Below, piece after piece: positions 46,889 to 57,410 of a stretch of DNA of 64,000 nucleotides. The stretch is from Acholoe squamosa (Eukaryota; Annelida; Polychaeta; Phyllodocida; Polynoidae), in NCBI GenBank assembly GCA_949317995.1, contig OX439038.1, positions 64,195,576 through 64,259,575 on the forward strand. Reading direction: 5' to 3'. Position 1 is the first letter of the stretch. Every line of letters starts with the position of its first letter. Position numbers and translations under genes: made by a program. A model generated the notes under the pieces. That model made no database searches, had not been told where the DNA came from, and worked only from the letters and a program-made list of their open reading frames with translations.

Positions 46889-47274
46889 CAATTATGTAGT
46901 ATTTAGATACTAGGGGTCATGGAACAAGTGCAATGATATTCTTTATGATGTTATTTTTACCTTCAGAGATTATAGAGATAGAACTTGCTAAAAATCTGCA
47001 CCAGTACACAAATACTTAAAGCAGCTTTAGTCATTAGTTTGAAATATAGGTTTAATCAATAAACATGTCCTATCATCCTCAGATGTCGATTAAAAATCAT
47101 TTATCTATAAGACATACATTTAAAAATCATTTCAGTTGGATACACAACAGAAACGTCTCTGGATAGGTGTATATTTACATCTAAAAATATAATTGTGTAT
47201 GTAACTGACAGTTAATTGTTTGGTTACACCAACTACAAGTAGTTTTCCTGCGTGCGTGGTATTAATTATCACAT

Positions 47275-47638
47275 TGTAACGGGTTCTTTCTCCTCTACTC
47301 TATTCGACAAACAAGTCAACAAGAAGAGGATTTGGGTGTATGTGAACAGGTTTTTATTACGGTTCGGATGACACAGACACGGCTACCCGGAGGTAGCTTG
47401 GATAGTTTGTAGCAGATGCCGGATTCTCTACTTAGGGTTTAGAGAGCTTCGTACAGCGGTGGTCTTACTATCTCTGACGCGGCGACTGAGCCCTGTCCAC
47501 CTCTTATAGGTAAGGACAGTGGCGCCACCCCGTGCCTCTCTCACACCACCCGAACAGATGCTGCCACCTATCCGGGAAGTGGAGGGCGAAGCCCGGGTGG
47601 CTGACTCACCCACTGCGCCAAAGGACCATAATGTAACA
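47275..47638 (-). mobile_element. candidate solo LTR
   Basis: A GC-rich 364-nt block in AT-rich surroundings. Read on the minus strand it starts TGTTACATTATGG and ends CCCGTTACA (TG...CA). It has a TATAAG box (47508-47503) and an AATAAA (47358-47353) about 150 nt later, the usual LTR order. I see no clear target-site duplication and no similarity to the LTR at 61476, so the call is tentative. Confidence 0.45.
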
Positions 47639-48203
47639 TATATATATGTATACCTCTACAACATTATTGTGTCCTGTTCTGTAATTTTTGTGCCGTGAAT
47701 TAAAAAAATAACGATGAGTTAATGTGGTATAGAACCTAGCTTGTAGATAGAAATTAAAAAAAGAGAGTTAATGATCAGTCTTTTATAGTAGTTTAACAAA
47801 TAAAATCTAAAAACATTTAGTTGTAAATGTAAAAGAAAATGGAGTATGAGAAATTTACTTATTTGTGTACAAGGCATATCAATAATGCCACGTCAACCTC
47901 AACTCGAATTCTTATATAAATATGGCTTAAAGTCACTATAATAATGATGAAAACCCATGCAATTTATAAATCAATAAAGGTTTTAAAGCACAATTTTTCA
48001 TAGAGATAAATATTGTGGTCAGTCAGTCCTCAGACATCAACTAGAGGAGAGTGTTAAAACGCTGTTAACTCGGAAAGACTGTTTTCCATAAGCATTCAAT
48101 CTTCACAATGTATGTTACTGGTATAGGTGGTGCCAGCTTGTGTACCCATTCCAAAAGTATGACATCAGCATGGTGCATCTGTGGTTAACATACCCCTCTG
48201 TGG

Positions 48204-48232
48204 TTGATTGATTGATTGATTGATTGATTGAT
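48204..48232. repeat. TGAT microsatellite
   Basis: About seven tandem GATT/TGAT units in otherwise unremarkable sequence. Confidence 0.9.
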
Positions 48233-51200
48233 TTATTCCATTGACATAATCTCACAGAGTAAACGAAGGGCGCTTTTCAAACTGATGTCAACTGACTGCA
48301 AAAAGCAATTACAGTCACATTTAACAGAAAGTGAAATTAGATTACTCTTGACAATAGTCAGAACAGTTTTATGGTATTTCACCAAGTCCAAACAGAGTCA
48401 CAAAAAGGGCGGGAAAAAGGTTTCCCAATAGAATGTCTATCATTTAGCATTGGAGACCCCAAGGGTCGCCTCTCTGTACTTTGTAGACAACAATTTGTTA
48501 TCCCTAAATTGTGCAAACATCACACATTTATCCAATTACTGATTACCACATTCATGATCTAAACATGTTACTCTACCAATATATCAATATATTTTTGTAC
48601 AATGCCACTTCTTTCATGCTTTATTTTGACAAAGTTTGGCACTTTCTGTCTGTTTTTGGGTACCCTCAAAAACGTCTTAATCCATGGTGGTGCCTATAAC
48701 TCTTTCCGAGTTAATAATGGCATAAACAAATCCTAAGACTGCCGGCCTAAGCAAAGCATTTTCGTGGATTGTTATATGTAAAAGAACTAGTATTTATTGA
48801 ATCGGTGCTGGCAATAATTTTAATACATCAACCAGTTATCATCATTGATTGTTCCGTGCCCACTGGTTGCGTAGTGATTTTATTTTTCAAAAAGTAGGCC
48901 CTTGCCTAGGGACATTTCGACCCTTCAGGGTAATTTTGCTCATAAAGAACGTTTGCCAGCTGACACATGTGTATGCCCAACATTATGAAGTGCCCCCCCC
49001 CACCCCCAGCACAGTTTCACTTTTCTACTCAATAATTCATGTAAAGCGGATATTCCACTATATATAGTCACTTTAGGCCTAACCGATATTACGGCAGCCA
49101 GATTTCGCACCCCGATGCCATCATTGATCATCCTGGATTTGTATCATACATGATGGTGTCCTAGCTTTCTGGGATATTTAGAGGTCTACAACTTGTCTAT
49201 AGTTTTTAAAGGTTCCCCCATTTCTGATCACTTGTAATCGGATGCAGTAATACCTAGCATACCAGAATGACATTGCTGGGTGGAAAAAGGTGTTGAATCG
49301 CGTAAGGTTCATGTAGACATATATGACAGTGCGAGGATTCCCGATGAGAGCCAATTCGACCAAAGTCGGCTATATTCATAGTGGAGGATCCACTAAATGG
49401 ATGATACTTAGCCTGCGTCACCAACTTTCTTCCACACCAACCAGAGGAGGGGGCGGCTATGACGTCATTAGACCAGGGGCCATTCAAAGTCATACAAATT
49501 ATTGACAGCATCCCACCCACGCAAGGAAAACTGCCATTTTCCTCTTTCCACACAAAATAGGGTATCCCATGGACGTCCTATCATGGATACTCTGTGTGCA
49601 GACACCACAGCCAAGGCTTTTCCTTCACCATAATACTTCGAATAAAGTCGGTCACACACAATGATGTGCAAGGGGTGCCATAGCCTAGGAGGTGCATGCG
49701 CGTGTGGAAATGAGGTGGGGTGGGGGCTATCAGTTACCAACAGATAGATCATTGGTGAATACTGCTTTACTTTACACCGTTATAATGGCATAAACCTGCT
49801 GGGGAGGGGCTAGATTTTGCAATGGATTGGAACGTTTAATTTTGTGATAAAATGTTATTTGGAACTGAAATTGGCTTCAGGTCACACATGACACAGCAAC
49901 AATGGAGTGGGTAATATCATCAACCAATCCACCTTGTTAAGGATAAACCCCTTAACTGACTAGCTACCCGTCTAAATGCATGCATTGTCATAAAGAATGA
50001 TGTCGATATGGTATCTGTCGCCTCTCGGTACGTTTTCACGGGTAAAAACATAAGGCGAGATCCATGAAGCTTTTTTTGTTCTGCTTCATACTTGGATGTG
50101 AATTGATGTACTTGATTAGTGCACAATAGAACATACTGAAAGGAGGAAGATGCTTATCGCGAAAACGTAGCAAGATTTTTATTATCAGATATATCATGAA
50201 GCCATAGTCACGATAATGTCATGACAGCCTGGGGATGACAGATAAGTCTGAGGCCATAATTCAATACATGTACTATGCATGTCAAAATCTGAACGTCACA
50301 AAGAGGCGAAGACATGTGCTCTCTGGACCTCATCATTAGAAAAAATGTGCACTTTTTTAGTGCTGCTAAAGGTCTCAAAACATCCACCACCCTTATGTGA
50401 ATTATATGCTGATCCACGAAAAAATGCCGACAGACTTTCAGATGGTAGAATTTGCAACACGGGCTCAGATGCAACAAACTGGTTTTCGAGTTAGCTCGGG
50501 GAACTATACCCCATTAACCGTAATCATAGGCTCTTTGATAATACTTGATTATGTTTCCGACCTGTAGGCCTATCATTATATTAGAGACAATACATTGGTT
50601 TTTCTCTTCTTTCCCTGTGGTGGCCCTATCCCAAATCAAATTGAGAGTTGGAACTCGTATTGATTTCTTGTAACCCTGTTTTACCTTGAACATTCCGCAC
50701 TCGTTAAAAGCCTTTCCTGTCAACACTCCAATGGTACAGGTCGAAATATATTATCAACTAATATCAAGGGCCTTGTACATTTTGTTTGATATGTCTCTGA
50801 TACATCTAAATGGATACATAATTTTCCAACTTTCAAAAAGAGCTAGTAGTAGATAGTCAATAGCTATAGCTCCTAAATGGTAGAGTTGGCCCTTGGCAGT
50901 TGGAGGGGCCCTTTTCAACCACAGGGGGACATTCACTATAGCCTATATAGATACTTTTGTGAGATACAATCTGATAGGTAATCTGAAAGGTAACACCCGT
51001 GTCTAGGTTTCCCTTGGGTCATTAAGTATACATGACAAATACATGGGCCATGTGAGATAATTTTGTGAGATAAAGGCACGGTGTCACCCTTTACCTCTCA
51101 AAATGGTAATCCTATGTGGGACAAAGACAGTTTTGTGAGATAAAGGTCCCGTTGACAAAAAATACACTGCCTACTACCACTAGATTGGCTTGGTCTAAGC

Positions 51201-52376
51201 GGGAACATATATGCCTAAAATGTTATGATAAATATAACATCCTAGGCTGGACTTTGTACATATCCATGGTACATGTATTTCCATCTCATCTCGTCTGATA
51301 CCGCTAGGTCAACGTGCAGTATTAGGTTTACATGCCTTGCCACCACCACAACCGTAGACCTACAACAGGCCACAGAGGAAACAGAGAGTAGCGTGTTTGC
51401 ACATGTTATTGCTCATTAAGTGTGGACAACTTGTTAAGTATACAGTATTAAGGTAGCAGGGCTCCTCCAGCACCATGTTGTTGGCCGTGTTGGTGTTTAT
51501 TGTGGGGCTGGTGGTGGGGCTCCTGTTATGGGATGCAAGTCGTATCACTCCACATCCAAAGTGTGGTGTCTATCAGCAGCCAGGTGAGTGAGTACTCGTG
51601 TACCTGAGACCGACAGAGTGTGTACCTCTATCAGGGGTACCTGTGTTCCTAAGTTATAAAGGTGCTCCAGGCGTGTGTACCAACCGGTAGTAGTAACTTC
51701 AGTAAGGCTATGTATGGACCAGACCATGTCCAGCCGCCAGTGACTAGACCTGGCTGAGTTATTATCAGAAGGATTACATGGGTGGCTTATATAATAGTTT
51801 GCCTTGGTGTGGCAAGCCAAATATTCATCATAGATTAAGAACTTAGAGTTAGAAACTGCATGTGACATAAGCATAAATGCTGGGGATGACCACTATGACC
51901 TGCCAAAATATGGGCCCAGAGGGTAGTTTAATTCAAAACACGGGAATCTTGAATTCATTGGACTGGTGAAAATATGTCAGCATTCCAATCAGACATCTGT
52001 AACAACAGTAAAAAGACCCCATCCCAAGATCCACCGATATTTCCTAACTAAGTCACCTATATAACAATGCAATCATCAATTGTCATATATTGTTAGCATA
52101 AATAAGTCAATAGCTATAGCTTGTCAAATATAAATGTAGCCCAGCAGAATCCTCTCATGAATTCAGTTGTGATTTCCGTTCAAGATGCCCACTATAAAAC
52201 ATCAGACTTAATCAATTCACATAATGAAAGTATCAGTTTGATAGGAAATTGATAGCAAAGGTAGTAGTGCCCTCGAAGGGAGACGAACATTCTAGGGTGT
52301 AAAAATAGGCTAAGTCCACATATTGAATCCTATCAGGAGAATGTTTCTAGACAGAGTGAATTCTTTTCAAGGACAC

Positions 52377-52379
<3 letters not shown>

Positions 52380-52442
<63 letters not shown>
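52380..52442. repeat. TA microsatellite at the Ngaro boundary
   Basis: An uninterrupted TA run of about 60 nt abuts the B2 repeat of the Ngaro-like element, whose other repeats also contain short TATATATA runs. Confidence 0.9.
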
Positions 52443-52444
<2 letters not shown>

Positions 52445-52448
<4 letters not shown>

Positions 52449-52590
52449 TAATGCGTTGATTCGAAGTACCGGTAATATTAATATATATCGTTATATCAAT
52501 AAAGAACATTATAACAATAAATATGGAATAATTAAGAAGACATTGGGTTTGGTGAGAATTGACTTTGTCAATATCAATCCTATACATGCC
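52445..52590 (-). repeat. Ngaro split repeat B2
   Basis: 146 nt, nearly identical to 52905-53052. It includes GATTCGAAGTACCGGTAATA and ends at CCTATACATGCC (plus strand). Confidence 0.9.
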
Positions 52591-52704
52591 TTTATTACAT
52601 AAGACAATAATTTACAATATAATACAATAACATAGCAATATATAGAAAACAATAATACAATATAATAGTAATATATACAAAATAGCCACAATATCACAGT
52701 AAAG

Positions 52705-52905
52705 TTTAAAATTCCAGCACCACCCAGCGTGGTGTATGCTGTCCGAGTATATGAAGCCAATTGACCGTTAGTTCAACTGCTGGAGCTTATATACTGGAGG
52801 AAATGTTATGTGTGACGTCATAGAAAATCATGCGCCCCAGACAAAGTAGTACCAACGTATCACTCATTAATTATATATATATACCTGGGAGTATATAGTC
52901 CCATA
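52705..52905 (-). repeat. Ngaro split repeat A2
   Basis: 201 nt, three substitutions from 56969-57169. It includes GGTGTATGCTGTCCGAGTAT and ATTATATATATATACCTGGG (plus strand). It directly abuts B1. Confidence 0.92.
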
Positions 52906-53052
52906 AGTTAATGTGTTGATTCGAAGTACCGGTAATATTAATATATATATCGTTATATTAATAAAGAACATTATAACAATAAATATGGAATAATTAAGAA
53001 GACATTGGGTTTGGTGAGAATTGACTTTGTCAATATCAATCCTATACATGCC
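52905..53052 (-). repeat. Ngaro split repeat B1
   Basis: 148 nt, matching B2 apart from a TA indel and two substitutions. It follows the end of the recombinase coding region in element order. Confidence 0.9.
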
Positions 53053-53202
53053 AACAACCGCCAAACACAATGTAACAAATTCCATAGTAGGTATAGCATT
53101 AAATCATTACATCTAAAGCTAGCAAGCTGTCCTTAGAATCATGTAAATATTTAAAAACAGTATTAGACTTCCAATTAGCTCGCCTCATAATATCCTGAAC
53201 AC

Positions 53203-54060
53203 TCAAGCCTGCATTTTTAATAGAGTTGCACCACCATGTCTAAGAGAGTGACTAGAAACCCTAGACAAACCACATTGAAAAGCAATTGATTTTAACCTCG
53301 TATTCACATAGTTATATTGCAACGGTCTAGATTGAATAGAAAATAGAAACCTGCTATGCTTACAGGTTCTCACACACATGTTAATATATCTAGCCGGGCA
53401 CAGGTCAGAACTATCATCTCTTTTAAGATACACAACATATGGAGACTTGCCAAATTGGTCAGTTTTAGACGAAATAACTCTGACCTCTATACAGTCAGGA
53501 GAAACTTTAACATTTCTCTTTAAGAAATTATGGGGCGACTGGACTACATGTCCAACCCTGAAAACACCCCTGTAACACAGCAATATAGCAGACCAAAATA
53601 CCACATCTTCCATAAGATTTAAGTTAAGTTTTGCTTTAATTTGAACCATATCCCTAGGACTCAGAGGGTAAGTTGTACTATCAGACCCCTTACACATTCT
53701 CTCTATCCCATCAAGGGTCTTTTTTACCACAAAGTTATTACTATAATCCATGTAACCTTTCAATTTCTGGTAATACCACACAGCAGACAAATAATTTCTT
53801 ACTGAAATAGGTTTCATAAAATCAGACAAGTAAACACAGTATAAGGAAGCCTGAGAAGGAGAACAAGGTAGAGGGGTAAAATTAAATTTTTTACAAAAAT
53901 TTTTATACCTACTAAATTGCTGTCTGCGAGTTTTACGAGTAGACTCAGCTACACCCCTATATAAGAATTTTCTCCTTCTCCTCTCCAGCTCCCTGAGGCC
54001 TGCAATCACAACAGTACATGTTATATTCCACCAAAACATTCCTGCATTTATTCGGAACAC
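53203..54060 (-). CDS. Ngaro tyrosine recombinase, C-terminally broken
   Basis: 285 residues. An N-terminal SAM-like region contains RKTRRQQFSRYKNF; the catalytic domain contains LLCYRGVFRVGH (first Arg box) and SSHSLRHGGATLL (H-x-x-R box). The frame ends at KMQA shortly after that box, before the nucleophilic Tyr. The expected continuation, including a WKSNTVFKYLHD segment with the Tyr near 53147, is present in another frame just downstream. The likely cause is a one-base loss in the A run at 53214-53218. The enzyme from this copy should be inactive. Confidence 0.85.
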   Translation of the reverse strand: MFRINAGMFWWNITCTVVIAGLRELERRRRKFLYRGVAESTRKTRRQQFSRYKNFCKKFNFTPLPCSPSQASLYCVYLSDFMKPISVRNYLSAVWYYQKLKGYMDYSNNFVVKKTLDGIERMCKGSDSTTYPLSPRDMVQIKAKLNLNLMEDVVFWSAILLCYRGVFRVGHVVQSPHNFLKRNVKVSPDCIEVRVISSKTDQFGKSPYVVYLKRDDSSDLCPARYINMCVRTCKHSRFLFSIQSRPLQYNYVNTRLKSIAFQCGLSRVSSHSLRHGGATLLKMQA

Positions 54061-55477
54061 CTTTGTAATTTAGCCTAGACAAATGATCAGCTAAAATATT
54101 GTCCTCCGACCTGATATATGTAGAATATATATCGATATTATGGATAAAACATAACCAAAAAATCTCTCGCAACCAAGCCATGCACAACTTATTCTTGGAT
54201 CTACCGGTGTTTAACATAGCCAAGACCTGCATGTTGTCCGTGATACAGTGAACCCTGGTATTACTAAAATCTTTCAACCAGCGTTTCAGACCCACCATAA
54301 CAGGGTAAAGCTCGTATACATTGATTTTCCTGTGGTGAATCTTGAGATTATCCAGTTTGGGTGCATGAGTAAAATGATCCACACAGTCTAACATAGGATT
54401 AGTATTGTTCCAAGTTCCATACAAATAATCTTTACCAAACCAGGCACCAAAGCCCTGTATAGATGAATCTGAATACATAGGGGTACATGCATTATCATTT
54501 AAAATGATATTTCTGCAATTGAAAATCCTACAAAAATCCCTCCACCACAATAGGTCCTTCTGGGTTTCCTCATTTAGCCTAATAACACCTCTATTTCTAG
54601 CCTTTGCACAAAGATCGAACAGTCTCCTGCTAAAGGTCCTCCCACCACGTACTACCTGGGAACAGAAAGACATTAAACCACCAATCTTCTGGAGAGTTTT
54701 CTTAGATACAAATTTTTTACCCAAACATTCATCTAGTGCCAGACACATTTTATCTAATTTCTTTTGTGGTAGAGACAGCTCCATACAGGTGGAATCAATG
54801 GTTATACCTAGAAATACACACACTTGACTAGGCTCAGTCACTTTTTCCTTGGACACAACAAAACCCATATGTTCCATACACTCAATGAGGAAGTTCCTCT
54901 TACGTAAACACTCCTCTTCAGTACGAGCTATGACAATGAAATCATCTAGGTAATTAACTACCCTATCCACACCATAAAATGTTGCTACTGCAGTAAAAAA
55001 ATCAGATATTCTATTGAATATATATGGAGCACACTTCAACCCAAAAGTCAAGCGATTGCTCTCAAAAAATTCCTCTCCACTACCAAAGTCCCATCTGAAA
55101 CCTTGAAGCCCCACATGTGGACCATACACATTGATACTCCTGTAGGCGGATTTCAAATCTACAACACACATATAATCATGTCTATCCAACTGACATATAA
55201 CAGTGTTAATAGAGTTATAAGAGAAACTTTTAGATGTGGTGTTCATAAAATTATTAATAGATATCCCTGCAGGCATGCTACAATCAGTGATAGGCCTCAA
55301 TTTACCATTAGACTTCTCTACACCACCTAAAGAGTGAATACACCTAGGTTTATAATCTGTCTTTGTAACAAGGCCCTGGGCTAACTCGTCACTAATAATA
55401 TCACACATTTCGCTATAAAATCTACCTTCTAAAATAGACATTTTTACAGTCATATGCTGTATCACAACCCGGGTCAA
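53957..55477 (-). CDS. Ngaro reverse transcriptase/RNase H
   Basis: 506 residues. RT motifs: NGKLRPITDC, CVVDLKSAYRSINV, the active site VVNYLDDFIVI (YLDD at 54952-54941), VCVFLGITIDS. An RNase H domain follows with YSDSSIQGFGAWFG, VYELYPVMVGLKRW, ITDNMQVLAML and ILADHLSRL. The frame has no stops or gaps. Its 3' end overlaps the recombinase frame by 104 nt, a typical compact retroelement arrangement. Confidence 0.9.
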   Translation of the reverse strand: MTRVVIQHMTVKMSILEGRFYSEMCDIISDELAQGLVTKTDYKPRCIHSLGGVEKSNGKLRPITDCSMPAGISINNFMNTTSKSFSYNSINTVICQLDRHDYMCVVDLKSAYRSINVYGPHVGLQGFRWDFGSGEEFFESNRLTFGLKCAPYIFNRISDFFTAVATFYGVDRVVNYLDDFIVIARTEEECLRKRNFLIECMEHMGFVVSKEKVTEPSQVCVFLGITIDSTCMELSLPQKKLDKMCLALDECLGKKFVSKKTLQKIGGLMSFCSQVVRGGRTFSRRLFDLCAKARNRGVIRLNEETQKDLLWWRDFCRIFNCRNIILNDNACTPMYSDSSIQGFGAWFGKDYLYGTWNNTNPMLDCVDHFTHAPKLDNLKIHHRKINVYELYPVMVGLKRWLKDFSNTRVHCITDNMQVLAMLNTGRSKNKLCMAWLREIFWLCFIHNIDIYSTYIRSEDNILADHLSRLNYKGVPNKCRNVLVEYNMYCCDCRPQGAGEEKEKILI

Positions 55478-55871
55478 CTATTTTGAACCCCTCAGTAAAA
55501 CCACACCATAGAAAATCAGATTCTACCTGGTTTATATTAATAATATCTGACTGCCACAGAAAACTAGCCAGTCTGCATGGTAAAATTTGAGCTTTCCTAC
55601 CATAAATGAAATGCTCACAATCACAAATACCATTGACACAACTGTCATAGACCTTGATGCTGGGTCTATTAACACACTCCACAGTAAACAGTGGTTCGAA
55701 CTCGCCCTGTACTGGGCCACTATACGTCATAAAAAGATTCTTGTTATTATTACAAGACTTATTAACATCATTTTCATTATTTTCACCCGAAATGATTGGA
55801 ACGGGGGGCTCAGGAAGGTCTACCACATGTACTACATTAAAATTAGGCACCAAAATATCAGATTCTAACAT
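55422..55871 (-). CDS. Ngaro middle ORF, N-terminal part of the RT polyprotein
   Basis: This 149-residue frame follows gag by 24 nt. It contains IKVYDSCVNGICDCEHF and WQSDIININQVESDFLW. The last 56 nt overlap the RT frame in a different phase around an AAAAA run. In related YR retroelements this kind of segment sits in the same frame just before RT, so the break may be a one-base indel or a frameshift site. Confidence 0.6.
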   Translation of the reverse strand: MLESDILVPNFNVVHVVDLPEPPVPIISGENNENDVNKSCNNNKNLFMTYSGPVQGEFEPLFTVECVNRPSIKVYDSCVNGICDCEHFIYGRKAQILPCRLASFLWQSDIININQVESDFLWCGFTEGFKIVDPGCDTAYDCKNVYFRR

Positions 55872-55895
55872 AGGACCCTGCCTAAGAACAAAATC

Positions 55896-56921
55896 CTAAT
55901 CTTTCTTGTTTTTCTGGCATTTATCCTTGCCATGGTTTGACATGCCACAAACATCACAAGCATGGCGATACCTACACAGGTCTTCCTTGCAACCCTCGGC
56001 CCTGTTGAAAGCATAACAGGTTCGGTTGGATTGTTTAGACTTAAACGACTTTGTTTTTACCACACCCGCCTTCTGAGCCTGAACCGTTCCGTCATAGGAT
56101 AAATGCCTAAGAATATCTTCACTTTTAATGTCACCGAAATACTCAACACCCTCACAATTTGCCCTGTTCTTAACAGATGAGTCGTATGCTATGAGAGCCT
56201 TGAGAGTATATATTTTAGTAGAGGATTTCTCCACTAACACCTCTTTATGTTTAACTACATCGAAGACATCTTCTCCCTCCTCTATCAACTGTTTCATCAT
56301 TCTTACGTTGACAAGCAGTAGTTTCTCGATGCTATCTAATTTCTCCCCCTTTTTCAAGAAATTTCTTTGATCAAACATACCTCTAGTCTTTTGTGCATGT
56401 CGACGACTGTTCTTGGAGGAGATAGACCCAATAGAAACAGAGGAACTAGATGAATTACTAGGGTATGAAGACGATCTGCTCAAAGATCCAAAATGGCGAT
56501 GTGTCCTTTTGTCGCCGTGGAGCCCGCGGTAGTCAGGCGAGCGCTGCCGGCCACGCCCCCGTTGCTTGGTAACTGTGTTGTCAATCGAATGTTTACAAAC
56601 ATCTCCACATGCTCGAGCTGTCCCCGTCTCGCCACCCGCTGTTGTAGTAGCTGTACGACTAAACGCCTGCCCCTCCAATAGGAACTTGATATCAACTAGC
56701 TGCTGTTCCATACGAGCAGTACGATCCTCCAACTCCCCAATCGTCTGGTCAACGGCCGAGTCCAATGTAACCCCTGTAGCAGTTGGGGAAGATGGTCCTT
56801 GACCACCCCCATTGGATCTCACACCGCTCGAATTCCTCGAATTGGCTATATTCCTAGATTTTCTAGGCGACTTCTTGGTTTTAGACGTTGGTCCGCCACC
56901 AGCTGCTCCTTTCCTACCCAT
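55896..56921 (-). CDS. Ngaro gag-like protein with zinc knuckle
   Basis: This 341-residue protein should be the nucleocapsid/structural product. The N-terminus is Lys/Ser/Gly-rich. A helical segment follows (IGELEDRTARMEQQLVDIKF), then an Arg/Ser-rich stretch with RSSSYPSNSSSSSVSIGSIS. The C-terminus carries a C-x-x-x-x-x-H-type cluster (CKEDLCRYRH) and a CX2CX4HX4C knuckle (CDVCGMSNHGKDKC). The frame is intact and starts 48 nt inside repeat A1. Confidence 0.82.
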   Translation of the reverse strand: MGRKGAAGGGPTSKTKKSPRKSRNIANSRNSSGVRSNGGGQGPSSPTATGVTLDSAVDQTIGELEDRTARMEQQLVDIKFLLEGQAFSRTATTTAGGETGTARACGDVCKHSIDNTVTKQRGRGRQRSPDYRGLHGDKRTHRHFGSLSRSSSYPSNSSSSSVSIGSISSKNSRRHAQKTRGMFDQRNFLKKGEKLDSIEKLLLVNVRMMKQLIEEGEDVFDVVKHKEVLVEKSSTKIYTLKALIAYDSSVKNRANCEGVEYFGDIKSEDILRHLSYDGTVQAQKAGVVKTKSFKSKQSNRTCYAFNRAEGCKEDLCRYRHACDVCGMSNHGKDKCQKNKKD

Positions 56922-56968
56922 AGTGTTAGGGTAAATACCGTATTAACTCGAAAAAACGGATAAAACCA

Positions 56969-57169
56969 TTTAAAATTCCAGCACCACGCAGCGTGGTGTA
57001 TGCTGTCCGAGTATATCAAGCCAAATGACCGTTAGTTCAACTGCTGGAGCTTATATACTGGAGGAAATGTTATGTGTGACGTCATAGAAAATCATGCGCC
57101 CCAGACAAAGTAGTACCAACGTATCACTCATTAATTATATATATATACCTGGGAGTATATAGTCCCATA
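56969..57169 (-). repeat. Ngaro split repeat A1 (5' end of element)
   Basis: 201 nt, nearly identical to A2. The gag ATG lies 48 nt inside it on the minus strand, so the element promoter is probably here. Its outer edge is 60 nt from the first exon of the PEP-synthase-like gene. Confidence 0.9.
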
Positions 57170-57228
57170 TATGAAGAGGGTATGCCGCCTTAAGATCACT
57201 AATTCTGCCTATCCTACCCATCGCTTAG

Positions 57229-57410
57229 GTAAATGGTTCTACACCAAGAAGATTGCCATATATCTTTTATTGCGCTTGCGTCGGCTCAAGAGGAACCGGA
57301 AGTCCAAGACCACAGAAGATGGCTCCACCAGACGGGCAGGTTATGGATACAGCTCAATGGACAATGAAGAGGAAATGGAAAGGCCTCAGCCCCTTCTCCC
57401 AGATCCACAT
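57229..57410 (+). CDS. PEP-synthase-like gene, first visible exon
   Basis: The acceptor CTACCCATCGCTTAG ends at 57228 and the donor GTAAGT starts at 57411. The exon is phase 1 in and phase 0 out. It encodes KWFYTKKIAIYLLLRLRRLK and an acidic linker ending LLPDPH. An ATG at 57171 lies upstream in frame, so a start there cannot be excluded, but it falls directly at the Ngaro boundary. Confidence 0.65.

Larger units (their letters stand above)
44254..52444. other. intergenic region between the divergent CAP and PEP-synthase-like genes
   Basis: No gene is supported. It should include the CAP promoter (minus strand, above 44253), for which I see no clear core motif. It contains the second 0.6 kb dispersed repeat (46278-46888), a candidate solo LTR (47275-47638), a TGAT microsatellite (about 48204-48232) and a TA microsatellite at its right edge (about 52380-52442). 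Open frames such as 45204-45611 and 45947-46150 have no recognisable domain. Confidence 0.5.
52445..57169 (-). mobile_element. Ngaro-like retrotransposon with split direct repeats
   Basis: In minus-strand order the element reads A1 (57169-56969), gag, a middle ORF, RT-RNase H, tyrosine recombinase, B1 (53052-52905), A2 (52905-52705), a 114-nt spacer, B2 (52590-52445). A1 and A2 are 201 bp with about three differences; B1 and B2 are about 147 bp with few differences. A1-ORFs-B1-A2-B2 is the split-direct-repeat layout of Ngaro and PAT elements. No methyltransferase frame is present, which fits Ngaro. High repeat identity implies a recent insertion. The recombinase frame carries a one-base break, so this copy is probably not autonomous. 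Confidence 0.9.

Noticed and set aside
47275-47638. Solo LTR as a relative of the 61476 LTR (both 364 bp)
   Set aside because: Lengths coincide but the sequences do not match in either orientation.
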